DNA of 60,084 bases from the NCBI GenBank assembly GCA_964407285.1, contig CAYOVG010000004.1, positions 1 to 60,084 of the forward strand. Reading direction: 5' to 3'. Below the pieces are notes generated by a model, which was not told the origin of the DNA, searched no databases, and saw nothing but the letters and a program-made list of their open reading frames with translations. Shown one piece after another: positions 42,048 to 51,216 of this stretch. How positions within the stretch are numbered: position 1 is the stretch's first letter; the number at the start of each line of letters is the position of its first letter. The stretch is from CAYOVG01 sp964407285. GTDB lineage: Bacteria; Desulfobacterota; Syntrophobacteria; Syntrophobacterales; Syntrophobacteraceae. A program made the position numbers and the translations under genes.

Positions 42048-44975
42048 ATGAGAAAAACGAATTTCGCTGTTGTAGCGATTCTAATCGTATTGTTTATTGC
42101 TTCGGTGGGACGGGGGTATGCGCTGGACCGGCCCGGTGAAGTTCCCCAATTTCCTCCCGAGGTGCAGGCCGCAATCCAGAAGGTGTTGCCGTCCGCGCCG
42201 GGGGACTATTTCGTGGTGCTCAAAAACGGCCTTACGGTCCTCATACGCCGGGACGACGCCTACGATGTGGTTTCCGCCCAGGTTTTCGTCCGGGCGGGCT
42301 CCATTTACGAGGGCCGGCACATGACGGGCGGTCTCTCGCACTACCTGGAACATGTGGTCGCGGGCGGCACGACCCAGTCCTTTACGGAGGATGAGGCCAG
42401 GGAACGCCTCAAGAACATGGGAGGGGCTTCCAATGCCTACACTACCTTCGATCGCACCGTATACTACATCGATACGTCCTCCGATCACTGGAAAGACGCA
42501 CTCTCGCTCCTCATCGCCTACACCACGGAGAATGTGCAGGACCCTGGCCAGGTAACGCGTGAGAGGGCCGTGATCCAGCAGGAATACAAGCTGGGTGAGA
42601 ACAATTCCTCCCGCCAACTGTGGGAGCTGTTCGCTCAGACCGCCTATCGGGTTCATCCGGTCCGCTATCCGGTCATAGGATTTGAGCAGGTGTTCGTGCA
42701 GCAGACCCGCGAGGACCTGCAGGAATACTACTCCTCACGCTATCTGCCCCAGAATATGGTCATCTCCGTTGCGGGAAAAGTAGACCCTTACGAGGTACTG
42801 AAGTTCATCTACGAGAAGACGGACAGGTTCCCTCTGAAAGCCCAGAGCCCGGTCGTCCTGCCCGACGAACCGCCGCGCTCCACTGCCAGGTGGCAGGAGA
42901 AAGAACTTCCCATAGCGCAACTCACTCAGGCCATGGTGGGATTTCCTACTGTCAGCATGACGGACCCCGACATCTATGCCCTGGATGTGCTCGCCATCCT
43001 CCTGGGGGAGGGGCAGACCAGCAGGCTCTATCAGCGCCTCAAAGAGAAGGAAAAACAGGTCCTCGGAATCAGCGCCAGTAACTGGACTCCTTCCTTCGTG
43101 GATGGGCAGCTCTACATCGGCATGAGCCTGCCTCCGGACAACTGGCCGGGAGTCCTGAAGAGCGTCCAGGAGGAGGTGGACTATTTCAAGAAGAATCCGG
43201 CAGATCCCAAGGAACTCGAAAAGGCCAAGAAGATGGTCATCGCGTCGCACGTCTTCGGCAAGGAGACCGTGTCGGCCATGGCTTCCACTTTGGCTTCCTC
43301 CTATTTCGATACGGGAGACCCGTATTTTGACGAAGCCTACGTGGAGAACATCCGGCGCGTGACGGCTAAGGACGTGCAGAGAGTGGCTCAGCAGTATCTC
43401 GACACGAACAAAATGAGCATCGCTGCGATCCATCCGCCCAAGAGCAAGGAAGAAGCCTCCGGGGGAGAGTCGTCCGGCGCCGCCGCTACCGACGCGGGGC
43501 GGGTTTCCGCTCCCGGCGCCACGCAGCAGCCTTTGAAACCGGCGGAAAGCAAGCCGGGACCGGCTGCCGCGGGCAACGTGGTCGCGAGCAGCGCGACTGC
43601 AGGCAGCGCGGCTGCAGGCAACGCGGTTGCAGACAACACGGCCGCGGGCAGCGCGACCGCGGAGTCGAAGTCCGCACCAGTGGAATTCAGCAAGATGGAT
43701 AACGGTATGCGACTGCTTCTCAAGGCCGATCGCTCCCTTCCCTTCGTCACGATTCAGCTCTACGGCCCCGGCGGACTGATAATGGAAAAAGACGCCCCTC
43801 CGGGTATCTCCGCCTTTACCGCGTCACTGCTTACGGCCGGGACCCAGAAGAGGAGCAAACTCGACATCATGCGCGCCATCGAGAGCGTAGGGGGATCGAT
43901 CGGAGCGGGGTCGGAGAGCAATACCTATCATGTCTCCGTTAAAGTCTTGAAGGAGGATCTCGACCTTGCGCTTGACATCCTCTCGGATGTCGTGCAAAAC
44001 GCCCGGTTCCCGGAAGAAGAGATAGCCAGAAGACGACAGGACACTCTGCTGGCCATACAGCAGCAGGATGAGAACTGGCAGTCGGAAATCGGCCGAATGT
44101 TCAAAAAGAACTACTTCACGAATCACCCCTATGCCCACGACCGCCTCGGGACCGCCGAATCGGTCAAATCATTCACCAGGGCCGACATATTGAACTTCTA
44201 CCACCGCATGGTGGACCCGTCCGGGGCGGTCCTCGCGGTTTACGGGGACATCAATCCGGATGTCGTCAAAACCAAGATCAAGAACAAGTTCGTGGGCTGG
44301 AAGTCTTCCGGGCAGGTAGCGCTCCCGCAACTCCCGGAAGAAACGAACCAGGTGAGTGAAGACCGTGTGGTGGAGAAGAAAAACGAGAAGAGTTCCGCGG
44401 CCCTGTTTATCGGGACGGACGGCCTGGCCATCAGTGACAAAGAGCGCGCCGCGCTCGATGTTCTGGATTCCGTGCTGTCGGGCATCAGTTATCCGACGGG
44501 CAGGCTGGAGCATGCCCTGCGGGGAGGGAACCTCGACCTTGTCTACACGGTGCACGCATTTCCTTTCTATGGAGTGAATGCCGGGTTTTTCGGCGTGGTT
44601 ACCCAGACCACCCTCGGTAATCTGCCCAGAGTACAGGATATCATCCTACAGAACATCAAGCGTCTGACGGAGGAGCCCGTACCGGAGGGCGAACTTGAAA
44701 CGGGGAAGGGGATAGTGGTCACCATGCACCACCTTGGGCTGGAAAGCCTCGGCTCCCAGGCTCAGAGCGCCGCGGTCAACGAAGTGCTGGGGCTGGGGTG
44801 GGATTACAGCAAGCGCTATCCGGAGATGGTCAAGGCCGTAACGGCGCAGGATGTTCAGAACATCGCCAAAAAGCTTTTCGAACACACCCTGATCGTGCGA
44901 ACCATCCCCGAGAATCCCGTCGAGATCATGGAGGCTGTTCCGAGGGAAAATGCCGAACATGTGATCAGCCGGTAG
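42048..44975 (+). CDS. Two-domain M16 zinc peptidase
   Basis: The 975-residue protein has a signal peptide (MRKTNFAVVAILIVLFIASVGRGYA). The first half carries the inverted zinc motif HYLEH (HxxEH) in GGLSHYLEHVVAGG, and a matching downstream Glu (ERAVIQQEYK). The second half (from about residue 545) has the M16 fold but lacks HxxEH, so it is the inactive partner as in PqqL-like proteins. The linker (about 480-545) is Ala/Gly/Ser-rich with repeats of AAGNAV, SATAGS and similar. Likely a periplasmic peptide-degrading protease. Confidence 0.9.
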   Translation: MRKTNFAVVAILIVLFIASVGRGYALDRPGEVPQFPPEVQAAIQKVLPSAPGDYFVVLKNGLTVLIRRDDAYDVVSAQVFVRAGSIYEGRHMTGGLSHYLEHVVAGGTTQSFTEDEARERLKNMGGASNAYTTFDRTVYYIDTSSDHWKDALSLLIAYTTENVQDPGQVTRERAVIQQEYKLGENNSSRQLWELFAQTAYRVHPVRYPVIGFEQVFVQQTREDLQEYYSSRYLPQNMVISVAGKVDPYEVLKFIYEKTDRFPLKAQSPVVLPDEPPRSTARWQEKELPIAQLTQAMVGFPTVSMTDPDIYALDVLAILLGEGQTSRLYQRLKEKEKQVLGISASNWTPSFVDGQLYIGMSLPPDNWPGVLKSVQEEVDYFKKNPADPKELEKAKKMVIASHVFGKETVSAMASTLASSYFDTGDPYFDEAYVENIRRVTAKDVQRVAQQYLDTNKMSIAAIHPPKSKEEASGGESSGAAATDAGRVSAPGATQQPLKPAESKPGPAAAGNVVASSATAGSAAAGNAVADNTAAGSATAESKSAPVEFSKMDNGMRLLLKADRSLPFVTIQLYGPGGLIMEKDAPPGISAFTASLLTAGTQKRSKLDIMRAIESVGGSIGAGSESNTYHVSVKVLKEDLDLALDILSDVVQNARFPEEEIARRRQDTLLAIQQQDENWQSEIGRMFKKNYFTNHPYAHDRLGTAESVKSFTRADILNFYHRMVDPSGAVLAVYGDINPDVVKTKIKNKFVGWKSSGQVALPQLPEETNQVSEDRVVEKKNEKSSAALFIGTDGLAISDKERAALDVLDSVLSGISYPTGRLEHALRGGNLDLVYTVHAFPFYGVNAGFFGVVTQTTLGNLPRVQDIILQNIKRLTEEPVPEGELETGKGIVVTMHHLGLESLGSQAQSAAVNEVLGLGWDYSKRYPEMVKAVTAQDVQNIAKKLFEHTLIVRTIPENPVEIMEAVPRENAEHVISR

Positions 44976-45253
44976 CGGAGGCCGGAACGGGAATCGAAGG
45001 CGGAAACCAGGGAACCGATGACGTGTGATTTGTTGTTTCGTAAAGGGGGTGCGCCAACCACGGAGAGAACGGAAAGGGAATTCGGAGAGCGGGAGGTCGG
45101 ATGCCGGAAGCCGGATGACGGTTCTTCGCTTGAAGCGATGGGGCGGGGTGTGGCGGGGGCGAAACCCCGCCTTGCCATAATGCCGGTCGGACAGTCAGCC
45201 GGCTTTGGTGTTCAACGTCCGGCTTCCGTTCTCCGACCTCCGATTCCCGTCCC
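44976..45253. other. Intergenic stretch with REP-like palindrome
   Basis: A GGCGGGG...CCCCGCC palindrome near 45150-45172 belongs to the same family as the one at 9398-9438. GCCGGAAGCCGGATGACGG-like direct repeats occur around 45100-45120. No gene found. Confidence 0.5.
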
Positions 45254-45688
45254 TTAGTCTGCTTCCCACTTCGGGAACTTGATGCTCATCTTCTCCGAGT
45301 CGTCCTCTTTCTTCATCTTAAGACCCAGTTCGATGCTGCTGTCCCGGATTCCGAGCGCAAACTGGATTTTTCCCTTATCCTCCTCGAAGTGGGCAATCTG
45401 TCTTACGACTTCCAGGACTTTGGCGCCTATTTCGGGCCCGGGAGAAGGAAGTCCGGCCTTGTCGTATTTCGCTACAACGCTTATCTCGCCGTCTTCGGAC
45501 CTGGATACGGATATCTTTTTGGCGTGGCTGTCGATCCCATACAAAATGAGCAGCGCCAGCCACTTCACGGCCGCCTCTTCCTTGTCCGGCTCCTGCTTTA
45601 TCTGGGCCATTTCCTTGAGCGGGTCAGCGGTGACGAAGCAGTCGCACATTTCTTGAACCTTCAAATGCAGTGAGCGTTTGTCCTTCAT
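45254..45688 (-). CDS. Conserved hypothetical protein, 144 residues
   Basis: A soluble protein with the segment WLALLILYGIDSHAKKISVSRSEDGEISVVAKYDKAGLPSPG. I recall no named family, but its regular composition, high codon bias and position support a real gene. It lies tail to tail with the M16 peptidase and head to head with the CAAX protease gene. Confidence 0.65.
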   Translation of the reverse strand: MKDKRSLHLKVQEMCDCFVTADPLKEMAQIKQEPDKEEAAVKWLALLILYGIDSHAKKISVSRSEDGEISVVAKYDKAGLPSPGPEIGAKVLEVVRQIAHFEEDKGKIQFALGIRDSSIELGLKMKKEDDSEKMSIKFPKWEAD

Positions 45689-45900
45689 GGCTTCACTTCC
45701 TTTCTCAAAGAATGCGATGGAATGGGGTCGACGGGGTTTACTATATATGGGCTTCGATTATGTCGGTTGCTACTCGAACAAAAATAATGCCGTTTTCCCT
45801 TTCCATCAAGTTCCCGGAGGCTTATTTTTGACCTTGGATGATCGCATGAAAGTGCATAAGTTAATGTGTATATGACGAAGCATAAAGTACGGCTGAAGGT

Positions 45901-47220
45901 ATGGTTGCGATTATGGATAACGTTACGCTTAATGTCTGGCTTCTGGCTTTCCTTGTCGTCTTTCTTCTGCAGGATGTATTCGCCGTGTGGATGAATAAGC
46001 TCAACCGGAGCCATATGGCGCATTGGGGCAATCGGGTCCCCAAACCGTTCGAAGGATATATCGATGAGGAAAAGCTTCAACAAATTACCGCCTACACACT
46101 GGAGTACAGCCGGGTTTCACTGACGGGGCGCCTCGTTTCGGACCTGGCGCTTCTCCTGGTGATTCTCTCGGGATTTCTTCCCTACCTGGCGCACGTGCTG
46201 ACGGAGTGGAACACTCCGTACATCGTGGCGGGACTCCTTTTTTTCATGGCGCCGGGTTTGTTGCTCTCCCTGGTGGAGTTTCCCTTCGAGTACTACGTGA
46301 CGTTCGTGGTCGAGGAGAAGTACGGGTTCAACCGGTCTACCCTGAAGCTGTGGATAATGGATCAGATCAAGTCCGGTCTCATCTCCATCATCTTGTCGGC
46401 GATTCTGCTGGCGGTGGTGCTCTGGATAGTCAGGATCTCTCCTCACCGCTGGTGGCTCTGGGCCTTTATCTTCATATCCGCGGTTCAGTTGCTTCTCGTG
46501 GAACTCTATCCGGTCCTGATCGCGCCGCTTTTCAATAAGTTTACTCCCATCGAGGACCGGGAACTGGCGGAAAAAATCCGGGCGCTGATGAACGCCGGCG
46601 GTTTCAAGGTCAAGACCATACTCCAGATGGATGCGGGAACGAGGAGCCGCCATACCAACGCTTTCTTCACGGGAATCGGCAAAGCCAAACGGATCGTGCT
46701 GTTCGACACTCTGATCCAGTCGCATCCGCACGACGAGGTCCTGGGGGTGTTGGCCCACGAAATCGGGCATTTCAAGAAAAAACATGTGCTCAAGCAGATC
46801 ATTTTGCTTGAATTTTCCATGCTGATAGTTTTTTATCTCACCTACCGTCTCATGGAGTGGCCGCAGTTGTACAGCACGTTCGGATTCGAGAGCGCGGCGC
46901 CGTATGTGGGACTTTTCTTCGCCGGGCTCGTCTGGAAGAAACTCGGTTTCTTCCTGAGACCTCTCTACATGGCGATTTCGAGGCGCTATGAACGACAGGC
47001 GGATGCGTTCAGCGTAGGGCTCCTGAAGACAGCCGAACCCATGGTCCGGTCCCTGAAAAGGCTCGCCTCGGACAACCTGGCCAATCTGACGCCTCATCCG
47101 CTCTACGTGTGGTTCAACTACTCCCATCCGCCTCTGGCCGAACGGATAGCCATCCTGGAGGAAGCCGCGCTGGCGGAGGGGGTTATGGATGGGGGAGCTG
47201 AAGGCGGGGAGAAGGCATAG
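45901..47220 (+). CDS. Ste24-type CAAX prenyl protease (M48)
   Basis: A 439-residue membrane protein with about seven helices. It has the zinc site LAHEIGHFKKKHV (HEXXH) and the third ligand Glu in RRYERQADAFSVGL. The NAFFTGIGKAKRIVLFDTL segment is typical of Ste24/HtpX relatives. It would cleave membrane or lipid-anchored proteins at the inner membrane. The start at 45901 has GAAGG very close; M5 at 45913 is an alternative. Confidence 0.92.
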   Translation: MVAIMDNVTLNVWLLAFLVVFLLQDVFAVWMNKLNRSHMAHWGNRVPKPFEGYIDEEKLQQITAYTLEYSRVSLTGRLVSDLALLLVILSGFLPYLAHVLTEWNTPYIVAGLLFFMAPGLLLSLVEFPFEYYVTFVVEEKYGFNRSTLKLWIMDQIKSGLISIILSAILLAVVLWIVRISPHRWWLWAFIFISAVQLLLVELYPVLIAPLFNKFTPIEDRELAEKIRALMNAGGFKVKTILQMDAGTRSRHTNAFFTGIGKAKRIVLFDTLIQSHPHDEVLGVLAHEIGHFKKKHVLKQIILLEFSMLIVFYLTYRLMEWPQLYSTFGFESAAPYVGLFFAGLVWKKLGFFLRPLYMAISRRYERQADAFSVGLLKTAEPMVRSLKRLASDNLANLTPHPLYVWFNYSHPPLAERIAILEEAALAEGVMDGGAEGGEKA

Positions 47221-47309
47221 AGGAGAGGGTTCGCGAACCGGCCTTTTTACATTCGTTACATTCGGTGGAGGTTCTTCCTTGCCGATACTCGATGCGGGTT
47301 TCAATATAG

Positions 47310-48011
47310 ATGCTGGGTACCATTATCAACGCGGGAGCAGTGGTTGCCGGGAGTATCCTGGGGATTTCGATAGGATCGAGGCTGCCGGAGGGGATGCGCA
47401 CGAGCGTTCTCAACGGGCTCGGTCTCGTTACGTCGGTTATCGGGCTGCAGATGGCTCTGGCGAGCGGGAACATGCTGATTGTCCTGGGGGCCATCCTCAT
47501 CGGGGCGATTATCGGCGAGGCGCTGAGGATCGACGACGGGCTGACGCGGCTCGGGGTCGCTCTCCAGTCACGATTGAGCCGGGGGGATGCGAAGAGCAGC
47601 GTCGGTGAGGCGTTCGTGACCGCCAGCCTGGTATTTTGTATCGGGCCGATGACGATTCTGGGCTCCATCAGCGACGGACTCTCCGGGGATTACCATCTGC
47701 TGACCCTGAAGTCCGCGCTCGACGGCTTCGCCTCCATGGCCTTCGCCGCCAGCCTGGGTTGGGGGGTCGTGCTGTCGGCCGTCACCATTCTGATTGTCCA
47801 GGGGAGCATAACGCTGTTTGCCGCCGTGTTCGAGAAAATCCTGACTGAACCCATGATTGCCGAGATGACCGCCACGGGCGGCGTCATCATTCTCGGGATC
47901 GGGCTCAAGCTGTTGAACATCAAGGATATGCGCCTGGCCAACTTCCTGCCCGCCCTGATCGTCGCCCCACTCATCGTGGCGCTCATCCCGCTCGTGAAAT
48001 CCATGTTTTAA
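47310..48011 (+). CDS. DUF554 family membrane protein
   Basis: The 233-residue protein has the DUF554 (YdfK) pattern: MLGTIINAGAVVAGSILG, GLVTSVIGLQMAL, FVTASLVFCIGPMTILGSISDGL and a series of six to seven membrane helices. Function unknown; reported relatives are predicted transporters. It follows the CAAX protease gene by 89 bases in the same direction. Confidence 0.9.
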   Translation: MLGTIINAGAVVAGSILGISIGSRLPEGMRTSVLNGLGLVTSVIGLQMALASGNMLIVLGAILIGAIIGEALRIDDGLTRLGVALQSRLSRGDAKSSVGEAFVTASLVFCIGPMTILGSISDGLSGDYHLLTLKSALDGFASMAFAASLGWGVVLSAVTILIVQGSITLFAAVFEKILTEPMIAEMTATGGVIILGIGLKLLNIKDMRLANFLPALIVAPLIVALIPLVKSMF

Positions 48012-48217
48012 TGCGTGCTTCCGTTCATAGCCGGCCGTGTCTTCCCGTCGGTCCGGATGACGGAGTCAATCCCGATACCCGTGAGTGAACCGTAGCCTGT
48101 GATGCGATACATTTCAGGGATGCCCGCCCGCAGCCGGAACGGGACATGACGGAATGTGGTTGTTATCTTTTATTGAAGGACTGAGTATTCTAAATCCACG
48201 TAATTATGGAGAAAGAT

Positions 48218-48508
48218 ATGGAACGAGAGAAGAAGGCGCGCAGCACCCTGAACTGGCGTGATGAAATGCCGACCGAAAACGGGCTCTATGACTACCAGGG
48301 TACCCTGTACGGTCTCCATTCGGATGCGACCATCGAATGCAATCCCTACTGCGAGGTGAACATACGCAAGGGGGACGGTCCGAGGATGAGCATCCACGGC
48401 GAGGACGGCGTGGAATACGATATCGCGAAGACCGGCGGGGGCAAATGGCGCGGTCCGCTGGGGCCCGTCCACATACCCGTGGAGGATGCCAGGCGGGAAG
48501 GGCGGTAG
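48218..48508 (+). CDS. Small hypothetical protein, 96 residues
   Basis: I chose the ATG at 48218, with GGAG six bases upstream; 48206 is a second option. It is hydrophilic and contains NPYCEVNIRKGDGPRMSIHGEDGVEYDIAKTGGGKWRGPLGP, a beta-rich region. No family recognised. Confidence 0.6.
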   Translation: MEREKKARSTLNWRDEMPTENGLYDYQGTLYGLHSDATIECNPYCEVNIRKGDGPRMSIHGEDGVEYDIAKTGGGKWRGPLGPVHIPVEDARREGR

Positions 48509-48520
48509 TATTCCGGGGGA

Positions 48521-48599
48521 AAGGGCTTCGGAAGCCGGTGCTCGAAGCCCTTCCCCGCTTCAACGGGACTGCCGCTGTTGACGGCGTCCCGGCAGTCCC
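48521..48599. terminator. Two adjacent hairpins between convergent genes
   Basis: AAGGGCTTCG (48521-48530) pairs with CGAAGCCCTT (48543-48552), and GGGACTGCCG (48565-48574) pairs with CGGCAGTCCC (48590-48599), both perfect ten-base stems. They separate the plus-strand gene ending at 48508 from the minus-strand gene ending at 48646. No strong T-tract follows, so they may be a bidirectional terminator or simply RNA-stabilising stems. Confidence 0.5.
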
Positions 48600-48645
48600 C
48601 GTGATTCCCGATCGTGGACACTTCTGAACGTATGAAAAGCCTCTC

Positions 48646-49197
48646 CTAATCGGCTCGAGCCGTCTGGAGCCTGCGAATCAGTTCGAGCGCTTCGGCAGGC
48701 GGGCGCTTTTCGACTCGCCGGTATTCACGCCCGTCCCTGGTTCTGCTCATCATGCCGTAATCGCAAAGCCACCTTCGCAACAGGGCATGGTCGCCGAAGA
48801 GGTGATTGTCGTTCAGCAGCAAATTGATTTCTTTTTCGGAAATCGCCTCCCGAACGGGTATTCTCGACCAGATGACCCACAGGCAGAGTTCCTGTTGGCT
48901 GCGCTTCGAGGGCCATCGCGCGAGTTTTCCCTCGGCATCGAACATCCGCAGCAGGCGCTTGACGCGAACGAAATCGACGGGTTCGGGTTCCGGCGCGGGC
49001 GGGCGGCTCTCCATTTTGTCCCGGGAGATCAGTTGAGCCCGATAGTGCTGAAAATTCCGGTATCCGACGGCTCGCGCCAGCATGTTCAGGAGTTCGAGAT
49101 GGCTCGGCTGGGACTCGCAATCGGCGAGTTGGCCTTTGAGGGACCGCGCCAGGGCGGAAATGTCGTCTGAATGAAACGGCAAAAGTGTTCTGGACAT
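48646..49197 (-). CDS. DUF2087 domain protein
   Basis: The 183-residue protein has a helical N-terminus (SALARSLKGQLADCESQPSHLELLNMLARAVGYRNFQHYRA) and a C-terminal segment that matches DUF2087: FDAEGKLARWPSKRSQQELCLWVIWSRIP, SEKEINLLLNDNHLFGDHALLRRWLCDYGMMSRTRDGREYRR. Such domains often accompany HTH regulators. The function is unknown. Confidence 0.75.
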   Translation of the reverse strand: MSRTLLPFHSDDISALARSLKGQLADCESQPSHLELLNMLARAVGYRNFQHYRAQLISRDKMESRPPAPEPEPVDFVRVKRLLRMFDAEGKLARWPSKRSQQELCLWVIWSRIPVREAISEKEINLLLNDNHLFGDHALLRRWLCDYGMMSRTRDGREYRRVEKRPPAEALELIRRLQTARAD

Positions 49198-49381
49198 CGC
49201 TTATCCTTATGAAGCGCGCCGATCCTGGTGGGATGTGCCGGTGGTCGCCGTCTTCCGACCCGGCGCGGGATAAGGTGTCCGGTGGAATGGTATTGAGGCA
49301 GGTTTAGCACCCCTTGCGGGGCGGCGACGCCTGGGTGAACTGCCGACCGGGCAAAAAGATAGCACACGCCCCTGGACGAGG

Positions 49382-50893
49382 TCAATCCGTTTTTATGAGA
49401 ACGGCGCATTCCCGCTTTGCCCCCTCGATGTGTTTCTTGACCGTTCTTCGGTCGAGACCCGTTCGCCGCGAGACCTCCTCGTAGGTCCCGAATCTCTCGT
49501 GGAGCAGTGCGCAGTAGGCTCCGACGAGTTCCTGTGCGGTAAGGCTGCCCGAAGCCACTCCGGCCGTGATCCCGGCGCCGAGTTCGTGTCCGGGTGCGAC
49601 GCAGCTTTTGTCGCCCTGGTAGCGGCGAGTAAGGAGTATCCGGCGTACGGCCTGTTCGAGTTCCCTGACATTCCCCGGCCATGTGTAGTGAGGACCGAGG
49701 TCATTGTCGATCACTTCGCGAACCAGCGCCAGGAGTTCCCCGGACGCTTCTCCGGTCGCGCGCTGAAGGACGTGGGAGAGCATCATGTCGAGTTCTCTAG
49801 GGTTTTCCCGCAGCCGAAGACGAAGCGAAGGGACGACTATGATGTCCGAGCAGAGCCGATAGTAGAAGTCGTCTCTAAAGCGCCCGCTACGGCGGAGTTC
49901 ATCGAGGGGTTTGTTGGTCGCGGCGATGACGCGGCCGCTGAAACGATGCTTGTCGTGGCCCCCGACGGGTGAGAAGGTCCGCTCCTGGAGCACCTGCAGG
50001 AGCTTGATCTGAACCGGGATGGTCACATCCCCGATCTCGTCGAGGAATATCGCCCCGTGGGGACTACAGCTTGCAAACACGCCCCGGTGTTGCTCGACCG
50101 CTCCCGTGAAAGCCCCCTTCCTGTGTCCGAAGAGCTCCGATTCGATGAGGGTTTCAGGATATTGCGACAGGTTCACGGGGATGAAGTTGCGCGTGAAGCT
50201 CTCGACAAAGCAGCCTCTTTTCTCGTCATAAGGAATGAAGCCGGAGCGGCCGATCGCGGCGGCGGCCGTTCCTTTGCCGGTTCCGGTCTCCCCCAGCAGA
50301 AGCGTCGAAAAATCCTCCATCCTGTTCCACAGGTACTTTTCATACCAGCGGATATCGTGGGTGAAGACGTTGTTCCAAAGGTGCAGGCGCAGTTGCTTCA
50401 TGGAGGGGCTATCCCCGATGAGCCCCCGGTCGATGAAATAGAAGGCGCGCCTCGCCTGGTAGAACATGGCGAAAAACCGGTGCGTGTCCTCGACGCTGAA
50501 ACCGCGGCGCGTGAGCATCGAGAGCACGTCGCGGGAGAAAGGCGCCCGGCAGGGGGTGTCTCCGGCCCTTATCTGATCTCGGATAAGCCGGTCCAGTTCA
50601 CTGATGAAGCAGTGGAAGACCTCGAAGAGAAAGACGCTTTGCATCATGTAGCGCTCTTCACCGGAGTAGAGCCTTACATCCGCTCTCCCTTCAGCCTCGA
50701 GTCTCCGCACGGATTCCGCGATCTTTCCGGTGACGCACTCGACCCGCTGTTCGTCGCCTGCATCGGCAGGGCATCCGGCAATCTTCAGATCCAGCTCCAC
50801 CCGTGCGTTTCCAAAGGGGTTGCTGAACGCCGCCTGCGCAACCAGTCCGAAAAAATCTCTTTCCGCTGATGTCAGTCCTTTCGGTCTCTTCAT
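49382..50893 (-). CDS. Sigma-54-dependent transcriptional activator of the VIT/vWA-rhombosortase locus
   Basis: I chose the ATG at 50893 (MKRPKGLTSAERDFFGLV); one at 50908 is possible. The 503-residue protein has an N-terminal helical sensor-like domain (about 1-180) of a type seen in myxobacterial-style regulators, an AAA+ domain (LLGETGTGKGTAAAA, ELFGHRKGAFTGAVEQ with the GAFTGA loop, IFLDEIGDV) and a C-terminal HTH (YEEVSRRTGLDRRTVKKHI). It is divergent from the VIT/vWA gene across 323 bases, and a palindrome sits exactly at its translation start. It has no receiver domain, so it senses a ligand or partner. Confidence 0.9.
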   Translation of the reverse strand: MKRPKGLTSAERDFFGLVAQAAFSNPFGNARVELDLKIAGCPADAGDEQRVECVTGKIAESVRRLEAEGRADVRLYSGEERYMMQSVFLFEVFHCFISELDRLIRDQIRAGDTPCRAPFSRDVLSMLTRRGFSVEDTHRFFAMFYQARRAFYFIDRGLIGDSPSMKQLRLHLWNNVFTHDIRWYEKYLWNRMEDFSTLLLGETGTGKGTAAAAIGRSGFIPYDEKRGCFVESFTRNFIPVNLSQYPETLIESELFGHRKGAFTGAVEQHRGVFASCSPHGAIFLDEIGDVTIPVQIKLLQVLQERTFSPVGGHDKHRFSGRVIAATNKPLDELRRSGRFRDDFYYRLCSDIIVVPSLRLRLRENPRELDMMLSHVLQRATGEASGELLALVREVIDNDLGPHYTWPGNVRELEQAVRRILLTRRYQGDKSCVAPGHELGAGITAGVASGSLTAQELVGAYCALLHERFGTYEEVSRRTGLDRRTVKKHIEGAKRECAVLIKTD

Positions 50894-50899
50894 GCATTG

Positions 50900-50920
50900 A
50901 ATGTACATGCCATGTGCATT
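50900..50920. promoter_or_regulatory. Candidate operator (near-perfect palindrome) at the activator start
   Basis: Arms AATGTACATG and CATGTGCATT around a central C, with one mismatched pair. It lies just upstream of the activator's ATG and about 105-125 bases from the -24/-12 element of the VIT/vWA gene, a normal distance for an enhancer-like site of a sigma-54 activator. It could also be used for autoregulation. Confidence 0.6.
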
Positions 50921-51025
50921 GGATGTCAAGAGAATCCGGAATTTCCTGCGCCATGCTTCTCCTTCGAATCCTCTCCATTGAACTAAAGTCTTGAAAAGAC
51001 CTGGATAATTTTCCGCGCCCAATCC

Positions 51026-51040
51026 GGGCACGGTTTGTGC
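51026..51040 (+). promoter_or_regulatory. Candidate sigma-54 promoter (GGGCAC-N5-GTGC)
   Basis: Compared with TGGCAC-N5-TTGC, the invariant GG and GC are spaced correctly; differences are in the first base and in one T of the -12 element. GGGCAC and GTGCCC are also perfect inverted arms (51026-51042), so a terminator-like hairpin is an alternative reading. The transcript would have a leader of about 165 bases before the VIT/vWA gene. Confidence 0.5.
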
Positions 51041-51216
51041 CCAGTCTCTTCTCCGGGAGCATGTGATGCCGCGGCAGGCGGCAAAGGAGGAAGGCAGAGA
51101 ATGGGGCCCTTGGATTGGTTCCTGGCGGAAGAGGGGTGGTCGCGGAAACGTTGGTCGGGTCGAACGGGCAGGGCCACGGACAAGCCGAAAACGGACAAAT
51201 CGAGGAAGGAGAAATC

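Noticed and set aside
47228..47239. Palindrome GGTTCGCGAACC followed by a T-run as terminator
   Set aside because: The arms leave no room for a loop, so a stable stem is doubtful.
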